Shown here: one piece after another, positions 25,921 through 34,160 of the stretch
How positions within the stretch are numbered: the stretch's first letter is position 1
How the letters are laid out: each line of letters starts with the position of its first letter
Origin: JBKEDC01 sp047972995
GTDB taxonomy: Bacteria; Bacteroidota; Bacteroidia; Bacteroidales; Prolixibacteraceae
DNA length: 63,482 nt
Reading direction: 5' to 3'
NCBI GenBank assembly: GCA_047972995.1
Contig: JBKEBD010000014.1
Span: 1-63,482, forward strand
Notes under the pieces: generated by a model
Told to the model about the DNA's origin: nothing
Databases searched by the model: none
The model's input: only the letters and a program-made list of their open reading frames with translations
Program-made: the position numbers and the translations under genes

Positions 25921-28065
25921 CTATAGCTTAATTATGTTACGTGTTTCTTTTATTCCATTATACCTAAGTACTACCTGATATGTTCCAGCGGTGAGTTTAG
26001 AAACATTTACCTTTGCAGAATCATAAGTCGATAAGTTAGAAATAGCAGAAGAATATACTTCTGCTCCGGCAGAATTGTAGATAGTCAAGTCTACCAATGA
26101 TAGATCCCTGCCTGTTTTTAGGTTAAGAGTGTTTCTTACAGGATTCGGATATAAACGAATTCCTAATTCGGTGGTTTTTCCAGATATGGAAGTAGGTGTC
26201 GACCGTCTGTCGCCGGTGTATTTCGAGATAATTCCTATATAGTAGTTTGTTGCCTGCGAAAGTCCACTTATTTCAGTCGATAGCTCGCTTCCTGCACTTG
26301 CATCAGCCCCATCAATATAAACTTGATTAACATTTTCCAGGATATTATTAGGATCTATCTGATCCAAAGGAGAAGTGGAATAAATTACGATATATCCCGA
26401 AGGAGTTTGGTCATATTCATTTTGTGGTACTGTCCATGAAACTAGTGCCGAGGTAGCACCCCACTTTACTGAAAGATCGCTTGTTGCTGTCTGATCGGAT
26501 GCAGACATAAGAGTTGCATATGCATCGATATATCCGGCACCCAAGCGTTTCTCACCTAGGAAATTGAAAGCAGGATTGTAGTCATAAATTTCATCGTGTG
26601 CGCTACCTTTCAGAATGTCCGTTACGATTTCAGGGGTTAATCCTTCATGTCCTACTCCATATTTTGATACAATCAAGGCTGCTACACCCGAAACGTGTGG
26701 AGTAGCCATTGAGGTTCCAATCATGGAAATATACCTACCATTAATTCCGGTACTCCATATCCAAGGTCTCCCATCGTCATATTGATCACCACCAGGAGCT
26801 ACTACATCAACGTAAGTGCCATAATTGCTCGAGCTTGGAATTATGAAATCTTGCCTCATTGAAGACACTGCCAATACTCGATCCATTGCCGCAGGATATA
26901 CGGGGTCTTTCACTCCGCTATTACCCGCTGCAAAAATGGCTAATCCACCTTTCATAGGTCCGGTAACTTTGCCGTTTTCATCAGTTCCTGCATTGTCGAT
27001 AAAGTAGTTAATGGCATCCTCATCCGATTGAGAGAGTTCGAAGCGATAATTATATCCCCAGCTGCACTGTGCAATGACAGCTCCGTTGTTTGCTGCATAG
27101 GCAAATGCTCGTTTAAGTACTACATCTGTGCCATATTCGCCACCGGATGAAGCGAGCTGACAAATCATGAGTCTTGCTCCTGAATTTGGAGTGCCATCAC
27201 CACCGGCAATACCGGAAACTCCGATGCCATTATTATTTACAGCTGCAACAGTTCCAGCTACATGTGTGGCATGATCAGAATATGTGATCACGTTAGAATT
27301 GTCGAAAAAATTCCATCCATGAACGTCTCCAATGTAGCCATTATCATCGTTGTCAACTCCGTCTGTTCCTTGTTCTTCTTCGGTATTAACCCATATGTTG
27401 GCGGCTAGGTCGGGATGAGTATATTCTACTCCGCCATCAAAAATGGCAACAACGACCTCCGGATTTCCGGTTTCCAACTTCCATGCAGGGAAAAGATTTA
27501 TATCTGCACCGGCAATAAATTCATCACCCAATGAACCATCGTTTTGATAATGCCATTGCTGATACAACATAGGATCATCAAACGGAAGTGATGATTTGGA
27601 GTTGAAGGAATTGATAATTCCACCAATTGAAGAGGCTTCAACGATTTTGGGCTCACCTACTCTCGTTATTTTATAAGTAGGTTCAACAAGTTGTATCCCA
27701 CAAATATCTGAAGTAGAAACTGACTTAGTTGACAACTTATCCTGATTGATGTAAACCTCATACCACAGATGCAAGCCTGATTTGCGCATACGCTTTTCAT
27801 ACTTGCCACCATAAGGGAAGGTTCGTTCAACACTATCGGCCCCCAAAAGTATAGCCAATTTTTCTGCACTAAAATCCGGCTCTGCTTCAAGTTCGTTCGT
27901 GATTTTTACACGCATCTGTCCTTCTACTACATTCGCCCCATCAAACGAAACACTTTCCGGTTCGTCAATAGGTTCTATCTCAATTTCATTGACACAAGAT
28001 GCTAATGCAGTCAGCAGTCCCACCAAACATAGCATCAAAAATCTATTGTATATACTTTTATACAT
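25921..28065 (-). CDS. subtilase (peptidase S8) with both lipobox and T9SS C-terminal sorting domain
   Basis: This 714-residue protein opens with an SPII-like signal, LTALASC (Cys24). A propeptide region has RKSGLHLWYEVYI (about 95-107), matching the locus A subtilase. The S8 catalytic residues are Asp210 in AIFDGGV, His265 in SDHATHVAG (Ala replaces the usual Gly of HGTH), Asn382 in FAAGNS and Ser452 in IGTSMATPHVSG. A fibronectin-III-like module covers about 540-630. The last 78 residues form a type A CTD beginning RLYPNPVRNTLNL. It would be exported by T9SS. Carrying both a lipobox and a CTD is unusual. Confidence 0.93.
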   Translation of the reverse strand: MYKSIYNRFLMLCLVGLLTALASCVNEIEIEPIDEPESVSFDGANVVEGQMRVKITNELEAEPDFSAEKLAILLGADSVERTFPYGGKYEKRMRKSGLHLWYEVYINQDKLSTKSVSTSDICGIQLVEPTYKITRVGEPKIVEASSIGGIINSFNSKSSLPFDDPMLYQQWHYQNDGSLGDEFIAGADINLFPAWKLETGNPEVVVAIFDGGVEYTHPDLAANIWVNTEEEQGTDGVDNDDNGYIGDVHGWNFFDNSNVITYSDHATHVAGTVAAVNNNGIGVSGIAGGDGTPNSGARLMICQLASSGGEYGTDVVLKRAFAYAANNGAVIAQCSWGYNYRFELSQSDEDAINYFIDNAGTDENGKVTGPMKGGLAIFAAGNSGVKDPVYPAAMDRVLAVSSMRQDFIIPSSSNYGTYVDVVAPGGDQYDDGRPWIWSTGINGRYISMIGTSMATPHVSGVAALIVSKYGVGHEGLTPEIVTDILKGSAHDEIYDYNPAFNFLGEKRLGAGYIDAYATLMSASDQTATSDLSVKWGATSALVSWTVPQNEYDQTPSGYIVIYSTSPLDQIDPNNILENVNQVYIDGADASAGSELSTEISGLSQATNYYIGIISKYTGDRRSTPTSISGKTTELGIRLYPNPVRNTLNLKTGRDLSLVDLTIYNSAGAEVYSSAISNLSTYDSAKVNVSKLTAGTYQVVLRYNGIKETRNIIKL

Positions 28066-28177
28066 AGTACTGTTGATTTAAATTTTAACTCTCGATACAT
28101 AGTACAGTTGCTCATTTATAAGAAAAGTTTGTATTGGTATAACCCGGCTTGAGCAACAGCAATCCCATAATTTTTTT

Positions 28178-28213
28178 AATATCCGAAGTGTTGCCGGCAA
28201 CACTTCGGATATT
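28178..28213. repeat. perfect 36-bp palindrome inside the locus B operon
   Basis: The left half, AATATCCGAAGTGTTGCC, is followed directly by its exact reverse complement (18 + 18 bp). It lies between the LRR lipoprotein stop (28225) and the subtilase start (28065). On the minus strand it is followed by an A-run, not a T-run, so it is not a standard intrinsic terminator for this operon. An RNA-processing or stability hairpin, or a protein-binding site, fits better. Confidence 0.85.
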
Positions 28214-28224
28214 TATGAATAAGT

Positions 28225-29904
28225 CTACATTGATATAATCGAAGCGCCGGTATACTGATTGTATGGCTTCCAATTTTTTGCTTTGATAGCAGCAATATCA
28301 TCATCATCCCATACATTTTGTTCTGCCGGAGTGATGAAACGTCCGGTATCAACTAATATGAGAGTGGCTGTGGGTGTATCCACTGTTGGTGTGTATGTAG
28401 GCAAAGATGCTATAAACGCTTTCATTGCACTTGCGTCTAATTGATTGGTTTGGCTACTCAGACGATTAAGCGAAGTAAAGCCAGAAACATCAAGCGAAGT
28501 AAGTAGGTTATCATGTAATGATAGACTAGTTATCTTCTCCGGATTTGTAATTGTTTTTAATAAATCAGCACTTCCTAACTTACATTTTGGGAAATGAACC
28601 TCTATAAGGTTGGGGTTATTGCTAAGATCGATGCTTTTGCTTGTGAATTCAATATTTCCTGCTGACAATATTTCCAACTTAGTATTGTTTGACAAATCAG
28701 GTAATTCAGTGAATGCTGCATTCCCATGGATTCGCAAGAATGTAAGTTCTGTAAGATTAGACACGCTGAAAGGAGACAAAATAGGATTCAACCAAACATC
28801 TACTTTCGTAACTTTATTAATATTGCCAAGGTTGATAGTTTTCAATTCAGTACAAGATGCTCCATTAATTGTTTCAAGCTCCGGATTGTTAGATAAATCC
28901 AAGCTTACCAAATTAGGCATAGAGCTGAAAGAAATATACTTTAGTTTTGGATTTTTACTTAAGTCAACTTCCGAGGCTCTACATCCACGAATATCCAAGT
29001 AGGTTAATTCTGTGTTTTGCGAAAGGTCGAGACTTGTCAATGCAGCTTGTGATATCAAGGTTAGTTCTTGCAAATATTTGTTTTGAGTCAAATCTATGCT
29101 TTCCATTTTTATGGCTGCAATAGTCAACTCTGTCACTTTCCCATATATAGTCATTTCGTCAGCACGCTCATATTTAACTACCTCATCAAAAACTTCTACT
29201 GCTTCTCCTTCGTCTTTTATGCCGTCATTATCCAAATCAATCCATACATTTGGTTGATCTTCCACAGCTGCGTTTATGGTAATTTGATACACCCATGTAG
29301 CTGATGCTGTGAAATAAATCTTAGGAATGTATTCTGCTACCAAAAGATTAATTTCAATGCTTTTAGATGTTTGATTGTCGGTAATTGTTATTGTGGCTGA
29401 TCCTTCTACCAATGTGTTAATAGTCAAAATATTTTCAGATATGCTTGCAGTAGCAACAGTTTCGTCGCTAACTGTAACAGAGTAATCTCCACTACCTGAT
29501 AGAATGTTAATGTTAAGAACTTCATCTTCTTTGGCCGAAATGTCGCTGGCGCTATCTAGAGTCAAGTTTTCAACTACAACAACGTTTATTGTCTCAGTTT
29601 TACCTGTTCCGTCATCTAAAACTGTAAGTTCTGTTGAGCCCTCAGAAATAGCCGTAATTTTAACGCTAGAACCCTCAATGGCAGCAGTAGCAATAGCAGC
29701 AGATGTGGATGTTACAGAATATGTGCCACTACCCGATGTTATGCTGACAGTAGCTACATCGCCTTCAGCAACTTCTACACTTGTTTGGCCAAGTGATAAG
29801 TTTGGACCATCATCATCTTTCTTACAAGCGGTCAGTAATACAAAACATGATAGCACGAAATATGCTATAAATTGTTTTGTTCTTTTTGAAAAAATTGTTT
29901 CCAT
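28225..29904 (-). CDS. leucine-rich-repeat lipoprotein with two Ig-like domains
   Basis: I used the ATG at 29904 because it gives the signal METIFSKRTK with lipobox VLLTACKKDDD. Longer forms add an unlikely N-terminus. The 559-residue protein has two similar Ig-like modules: EVAEGDVATVSITSGSGTYS, and KEDEVLNINILSGSGDYS. About ten LRRs follow, including LTSLDLSQNTELTYLDI, LVSLDLSNNPELETI and ITSLSLHDNLLTSLDV. It has no CTD, so it is lipid-anchored. It is the first gene of locus B and parallels the LRR lipoproteins of locus A. I infer that it binds protein substrates. Confidence 0.86.
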   Translation of the reverse strand: METIFSKRTKQFIAYFVLSCFVLLTACKKDDDGPNLSLGQTSVEVAEGDVATVSITSGSGTYSVTSTSAAIATAAIEGSSVKITAISEGSTELTVLDDGTGKTETINVVVVENLTLDSASDISAKEDEVLNINILSGSGDYSVTVSDETVATASISENILTINTLVEGSATITITDNQTSKSIEINLLVAEYIPKIYFTASATWVYQITINAAVEDQPNVWIDLDNDGIKDEGEAVEVFDEVVKYERADEMTIYGKVTELTIAAIKMESIDLTQNKYLQELTLISQAALTSLDLSQNTELTYLDIRGCRASEVDLSKNPKLKYISFSSMPNLVSLDLSNNPELETINGASCTELKTINLGNINKVTKVDVWLNPILSPFSVSNLTELTFLRIHGNAAFTELPDLSNNTKLEILSAGNIEFTSKSIDLSNNPNLIEVHFPKCKLGSADLLKTITNPEKITSLSLHDNLLTSLDVSGFTSLNRLSSQTNQLDASAMKAFIASLPTYTPTVDTPTATLILVDTGRFITPAEQNVWDDDDIAAIKAKNWKPYNQYTGASIISM

Positions 29905-30143
29905 AATAATAAATATAAAATTAAAAAAAATAACTAAGCGATTCCAAATCTGCTTTCTAGTTCTGTTAACAACCACTAGCTAATAAGAGCTAGTTTGTAT
30001 AGTGTGAATCACACTAAAGTGGGTATGTTGCATTTGCAAATATTAACTTATAAAAAGAAAGCATAAAGATTTTGTATCGTCAAAATGCTACTGTTTTGTT
30101 TGTATTTGATTAAAAAATGAATTGAAAAATATAGTATCTGATG

Positions 30144-30151
30144 CAAATGTA
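30144..30151 (-). promoter_or_regulatory. candidate -7 box for locus B
   Basis: The minus strand reads TACATTTG, an exact TAnnTTTG. A start near 30137 would give a 230-nt leader before 29904. No good -33 element was seen, so this is weak. Confidence 0.3.
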
Positions 30152-30430
30152 TCATTTGTTTTTATAAAAAAATCACGTTTATGTGTTTTTTTTACGTTTC
30201 AATAATATGTTTTTTAGAAATAATGAAAAACAGTTGGTAAAAATTGCACTTTATAATTAATTGATAGCATTAACGTCTGTTTTGAATTCAATACGTAAAA
30301 AATCTGAAATAGCTTGAAAATAGTACAATGTAGAAACATGCTGTGAAAATTGTGGGCTTTCTTATGCGTACCGATAGGAACGGGATGTGAAATAACAAGA
30401 TCTTTCACATCTTATGTGTTTGTACACTGA

Positions 30431-30673
30431 TGCGGTAGTATCCTAAAAAAGTATTCATCCCCTCTAAATGGCAAAGTCTTTGTTTTAATAAATAAGTCTC
30501 GCAACAAGATAAAGCTTCTCCATTGGCAAGGCTCGGAATTTGTATTGTATTACAAGTCTCTTAAGCGAAGTGCTTTTGAGATTCCATCCAATAAATCAGA
30601 GTCGGGCAGCATTATTTTGAGCTATGCTCAACTTGTGATGCTAATTGATGGTATACATAAAAAAGCATGGTAA
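30431..30673 (+). pseudogene. IS66-family tnpB relic
   Basis: The frame from 30431 to the stop at 30671-30673 encodes 80 residues that match the body of IS66 TnpB: PLNGKVFVLINKSRNKIKLL, then HWQGSEFVLYYKSLKRSAFE and LSYAQLVMLIDGI. A stop at 30428-30430 and an apparent deletion remove the start. Traces of the N-terminus (IFH, then YTD with a 2-nt loss before MR) seem to lie at about 30390-30430 in other frames. TnpB is normally about 115 residues. No tnpC follows, as a promoter and the TonB receptor gene come next. The remnant is non-functional. Confidence 0.72.
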
Positions 30674-30784
30674 GAAGAATACGATGTTATTTAAAATCAT
30701 TGTTGCATTTGTGATTTTATCTTCACAAAAGGTTACATAATTAAATAAAAAATAGGATAACTGTAAAATCCCCATATGTTGGGG

Positions 30785-30815
30785 TTGTTAACCTTGCTGT
30801 GCTTACTTATCTTTG
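30785..30815 (+). promoter_or_regulatory. promoter of the TonB receptor gene
   Basis: TATCTTTG at 30808-30815 fits the -7 consensus exactly, and a GTTG at 30784-30787 lies 20 bp upstream as the -33 element. The start would be near 30822, giving a leader of about 60 nt. This is among the best promoters in the window. Confidence 0.6.
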
Positions 30816-30881
30816 CAAGACAAAATAGGAGCGCACAACCTCGTGTTTCTTCAGGATGATATACAAAAATAAATTTGGAAA

Positions 30882-33236
30882 ATGAAAAAAATTTTATGGG
30901 TAGCAGTGTTGCTACATGGCTATTTCTTGGGATATGCCGACAACAATCAAGATTCTAAGAAAGAACCCGACACGATGCTCTTTGGCGATGTAGTGAGCGA
31001 TACCGATGAACACATTCCTTTCGCCACCATCAGCATTGTGGGAACTACCCAAGGCGTGTCTGCCGATATTTCAGGACACTTCAAACTTTCGGGAGTAGCC
31101 GAAGGCAAACAAACGGTGCGCATCTCTGCGGTGGGATATGCTTCAAGTGAGTATGAAATAAACTTCGAAGAGGGCGAAAAAAACACGTTGACAGCCATTT
31201 TACGTGCCGACCAAATCGGACTAGAGCAAGTAGTAGTGAGTGCCGACCGAAGCGAGAAATCGCGCAAGGAAGTAGCAACAATTGTCAACTCCATTGGTCC
31301 GAAACTAATGGAAATTACCCAAAGCACCACCTTGTGCGACGGCTTGAGCTTCACCCCTGGTTTACGCATGGAAAACGACTGCCAAAACTGCGGCTTCACC
31401 CAAGTGCGCATGAATGGGCTCGAAGGTCCATACTCACAAATACTCATCAACAGCCGCCCAGTGTTTAGCGGTCTGGCAGGTGTATATGGGCTTGAACTCA
31501 TGCCCGCCAATATGATCGACCGTGTGGAAGTAGTGCGTGGAGGAGGTTCGGCACTCTACGGTGGAAATGCCATTGCAGGAACCATCAACCTGATTACCAA
31601 AGAGCCTGTGGGCAGTAGCTTTGGAGTAAATGGTTCGGTAGGTATTTTGGGCAATGGTGCAATGGATAATAGTCTTAACTTGAATGCTTCGGTGCTCAGC
31701 TCCGACTATAAAACCGGACTCACACTCTACGGATTCAAACGTACCCGCGACAATTGGGATGCTAACGATGACGGTTATTCTGAGCTTTCAGAAATCCAAA
31801 ATAACACCTTCGGAGCAAGCCTTTTCCACCGCATGAGCAAGCGCTCGAAAATCGGGGTGGACTATTTCTTCATTAATGAGGCGCGCCGTGGCGGAAGTGA
31901 TTTTGAAAAGCCCATGCACGAAGCCGAAGTCTGCGAAGCAGTAGAACACAACATCAATTCGGTGAGCGCTACCTACGACCAATTTTTCCGCACGCACGAT
32001 AAACTAAGTGTTTATGCCGCATTGCAAACCGTGAACCGCAATTCGTATTATGGTGCCGACTACGACCCATCGGCCTATGGCTTCACCAAAGACTTCACGT
32101 ATAATGCCGGGGTGCAATATCACCGCGATATCGAGCGTTTTTTCGGCACTGGCTCTGAACTCCTATTGGGGGCAGAAACTACCGTGTCGGCTTTGGAAGA
32201 TAACAAACTAGGCTACTACGATGCTGAAACCGATGAGCATCTCGACAATACGCAAATTGCCGATCAGCAAGTTTCTACCTATGGAGCTTTCGTGCAAAAC
32301 GAATGGGTGTGGACAAAATTCCGATTGGCACTAGGGTTGCGCTACGAGCATTACCTGATTACCAATGCAGCATCGGAAACACCTGATATAGACGGTAATG
32401 TGTTTGCACCTCGGGCAACAGCCTTGTGGACAATTACGCCAAAATTGCAATTCCGTGCCAGCTATGCTAGTGGTTACCGTGCACCCCAAATCTTCGATGA
32501 AGATTTGCACATCGAAACGTCAACCGCACGCCAAGTAACCCATGTGAACGATCCGAACCTCAAGCAAGAAAGCTCTAACAGCTTCAATGCCTCATTCGAC
32601 TATAGCAATACGTTCGGAAAGCTTAGCACCCAAATTCTCGTTGAAGGTTTCTACACCAAGCTCAACAACCCCTTTGTGAATGAATATGGCGAACCTGATG
32701 AAGATGGCAATGTAGTTTACACCCGCACCAATGCTGAAGATGGTGCCATTGTGCAAGGGGTGAACTTCGAAGCAAACGCCTCAACAGGAAGCAAATTGCT
32801 TTTCCAATTGGGTGCCACCTTCCAATCGAGCGAATATGAAACGGCGCAAGAGTTCGAAGAAACGAGATTCTTCCGCACTCCGAACACCTACGGCTATTTC
32901 ACCACGACCTATTCGCCAGTGGCGAGATTCAAAGCAGCCCTCACTGCCAACTACACTGGCGAGATGCTCGTGCCTTATTTCGGCAACACATTGGCAGACC
33001 CCGAAGCGGGCGAACTCCGCACCTCAGAAGCATTCTTCGATATGGGCGTGAAGTTCAGCTATGATTTCCGCCTAGGCGAAGACCTCAATCTACAGCTCTA
33101 CACTGGTGCAAAGAATATCCTTAATGCCTATCAATCGGATTTCGATAAAGGTGCCGACCGCGACCCAGGATACATTTACGGACCACTAACTCCTCGTATG
33201 TTCTACATTGGGGTGAAGTTGGGCAACATCTTATAA
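30882..33236 (+). CDS. TonB-dependent receptor with cysteine-rich plug (metal or cofactor type)
   Basis: This 784-residue protein has a signal peptide, a carboxypeptidase-regulatory-like domain (about 33-108) and a TonB-box-like LEQVVVSA. Its plug carries LCDGLSFTPGLRMENDCQNC (Cys152, 167 and 170), followed by GLEGPYSQILINSRPVFSG and VEVVRGGGSALYGGNAIAG. The barrel ends in LGNIL. Unlike the two SusC proteins it has no SusD partner and lacks the SusC SIYGARAANG plug motif. It is a CirA/BtuB-like receptor. The plug cysteines suggest a metal or metal-complex ligand, but the substrate is unknown. A terminator follows at 33403. Confidence 0.9.
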   Translation: MKKILWVAVLLHGYFLGYADNNQDSKKEPDTMLFGDVVSDTDEHIPFATISIVGTTQGVSADISGHFKLSGVAEGKQTVRISAVGYASSEYEINFEEGEKNTLTAILRADQIGLEQVVVSADRSEKSRKEVATIVNSIGPKLMEITQSTTLCDGLSFTPGLRMENDCQNCGFTQVRMNGLEGPYSQILINSRPVFSGLAGVYGLELMPANMIDRVEVVRGGGSALYGGNAIAGTINLITKEPVGSSFGVNGSVGILGNGAMDNSLNLNASVLSSDYKTGLTLYGFKRTRDNWDANDDGYSELSEIQNNTFGASLFHRMSKRSKIGVDYFFINEARRGGSDFEKPMHEAEVCEAVEHNINSVSATYDQFFRTHDKLSVYAALQTVNRNSYYGADYDPSAYGFTKDFTYNAGVQYHRDIERFFGTGSELLLGAETTVSALEDNKLGYYDAETDEHLDNTQIADQQVSTYGAFVQNEWVWTKFRLALGLRYEHYLITNAASETPDIDGNVFAPRATALWTITPKLQFRASYASGYRAPQIFDEDLHIETSTARQVTHVNDPNLKQESSNSFNASFDYSNTFGKLSTQILVEGFYTKLNNPFVNEYGEPDEDGNVVYTRTNAEDGAIVQGVNFEANASTGSKLLFQLGATFQSSEYETAQEFEETRFFRTPNTYGYFTTTYSPVARFKAALTANYTGEMLVPYFGNTLADPEAGELRTSEAFFDMGVKFSYDFRLGEDLNLQLYTGAKNILNAYQSDFDKGADRDPGYIYGPLTPRMFYIGVKLGNIL

Positions 33237-33402
33237 CACCGATTTTTAAAGTACGTGCTGACTTACCATGTAATTATCAGTTTTGTCATATTACTACTTA
33301 AATTCCGTTAGAGAAAGCCGAAGCTTCCTCTCAAGTTTTAAATGCTTATCATTGTTTTCTACCCCAAAAACGAAAATGGCACATTTAAAATTTTAACAAA
33401 AG

Positions 33403-33439
33403 ATAAGCTAGTCCCGTAAGGGAACTAGCTTATTTTTTT
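33403..33439 (+). terminator. rho-independent terminator downstream of the TonB receptor gene
   Basis: ATAAGCTAGTCCC at 33403-33415 pairs with GGGAACTAGCTTAT at 33420-33433 around GTAA, with one bulged base. It is followed by a T7 run. The element at 33440-34277 begins right after the T-run, the same arrangement as at 17418-17432. Confidence 0.85.
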
Positions 33440-33506
33440 GACTCTATGTCGAATATAGTGGGTAAATATAAATATGGAGCAAAATGAAAGTGTCAGCCCC
33501 TCCAAC

Positions 33507-33703
33507 TCCCCCAAAGGGGGATGGTAAAGACACAGGGTTGCCCCATTCGTAATTTGCCTGAAAGGCAAACCCGTAACAGCCTAGGTATATAATGTAGCAT
33601 GGCATGAGGGCTGTAAGTCCGCCTGGTATCCGAATTTATTACGGTTCAGCCTTACAGGCCTCTGTTGCCGAGCAATTGGCATACCCAAGGATAAATGCTT
33701 GGG
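33507..33703. repeat. cluster of REP-like palindromes
   Basis: At least three short perfect hairpins occur: TCCCCCAAAGGGGGA at 33507-33521, TTTGCCTGAAAGGCAAA at 33553-33569, and CCCAAG...CTTGGG at 33684-33703. GTAAGTCC and CAGCCTTACAGGC segments lie between them. This style (CCTGAAAGGC and CTTGGG hairpins) resembles palindromic units scattered through many Bacteroidetes genomes. No gene is present. Confidence 0.6.
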
Positions 33704-33724
33704 CTATTACGGTTGGCATTACTA

Positions 33725-33758
33725 ATAACCTGAGTTCTGGATAAGCTTTCACCACAGG
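33725..33758 (+). repeat. 34-bp dispersed repeat, copy 2
   Basis: This is the partner of 2135-2168, with 29 of 34 positions identical and the same orientation. Beyond it, a GAAAAC/TAGAAATTT-like segment appears in opposite orientation in the two copies, so the flanks are rearranged relatives. Confidence 0.6.
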
Positions 33759-34044
33759 ATTTATTTCTAAATTTCTACTGAAAACTTAACAAACGGAGTG
33801 CCGTTCAAGATATTGCCCTAATTTCAATGCTGCACTTTACAAAGTCTAAGTGTGTGGTTGTGGGGAAGTAGGAAGGACGAGCTATTGCTCACCTCATGGC
33901 GAGGGTTCGCTTCGGGATGCCGTTTGCTTGTATGGCGCTATACATCTGCTTCACTTTTTCTTAATATAGCTTGCACTTTTCCGCAAAGCGCTATTCTATA
34001 GGGAATTACAAATTGGTTAGTGGAAAAATGCAAGTGTGCTGTAA

Positions 34045-34160
34045 CGCCCGCTACTTTTTACAACAAAAATGCAAGCAAGATTATGCGACCAAGTCCATTT
34101 TTGTGCAAAAAAAGACCAAAGTCTATGTCGCCAAGTCTTTATTCAAACCAAAATGAACCA
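34045..34160. repeat. degenerate tandem repeat of about 42 bp (three units)
   Basis: Units start at 34045, 34086 and 34128. Each has a CCG/CCA-AGT start, a T-run, a CAA-rich centre and an A-run. Related units occur at 61201-61273 (for example CCCGATACTTTTTT). The frame through them is open but reads as low-complexity repeats, so I do not call a gene. Confidence 0.5.

Larger units (their letters stand above)
29905..30881. other. 977-bp divergent intergenic region between locus B and the TonB receptor
   Basis: The region is very AT-rich from 29905 to about 30380, with one -7 box for locus B. It then holds an IS66 tnpB relic (30431-30673) and a strong promoter for the TonB receptor gene (30785-30815). 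No intact gene or regulator was found. Confidence 0.6.

Noticed and set aside
3217..29904. Classical polysaccharide utilisation loci
   Set aside because: SusCD pairs are present but there is no glycoside hydrolase, polysaccharide lyase, sulfatase or carbohydrate esterase in either locus, and proteases take their place.
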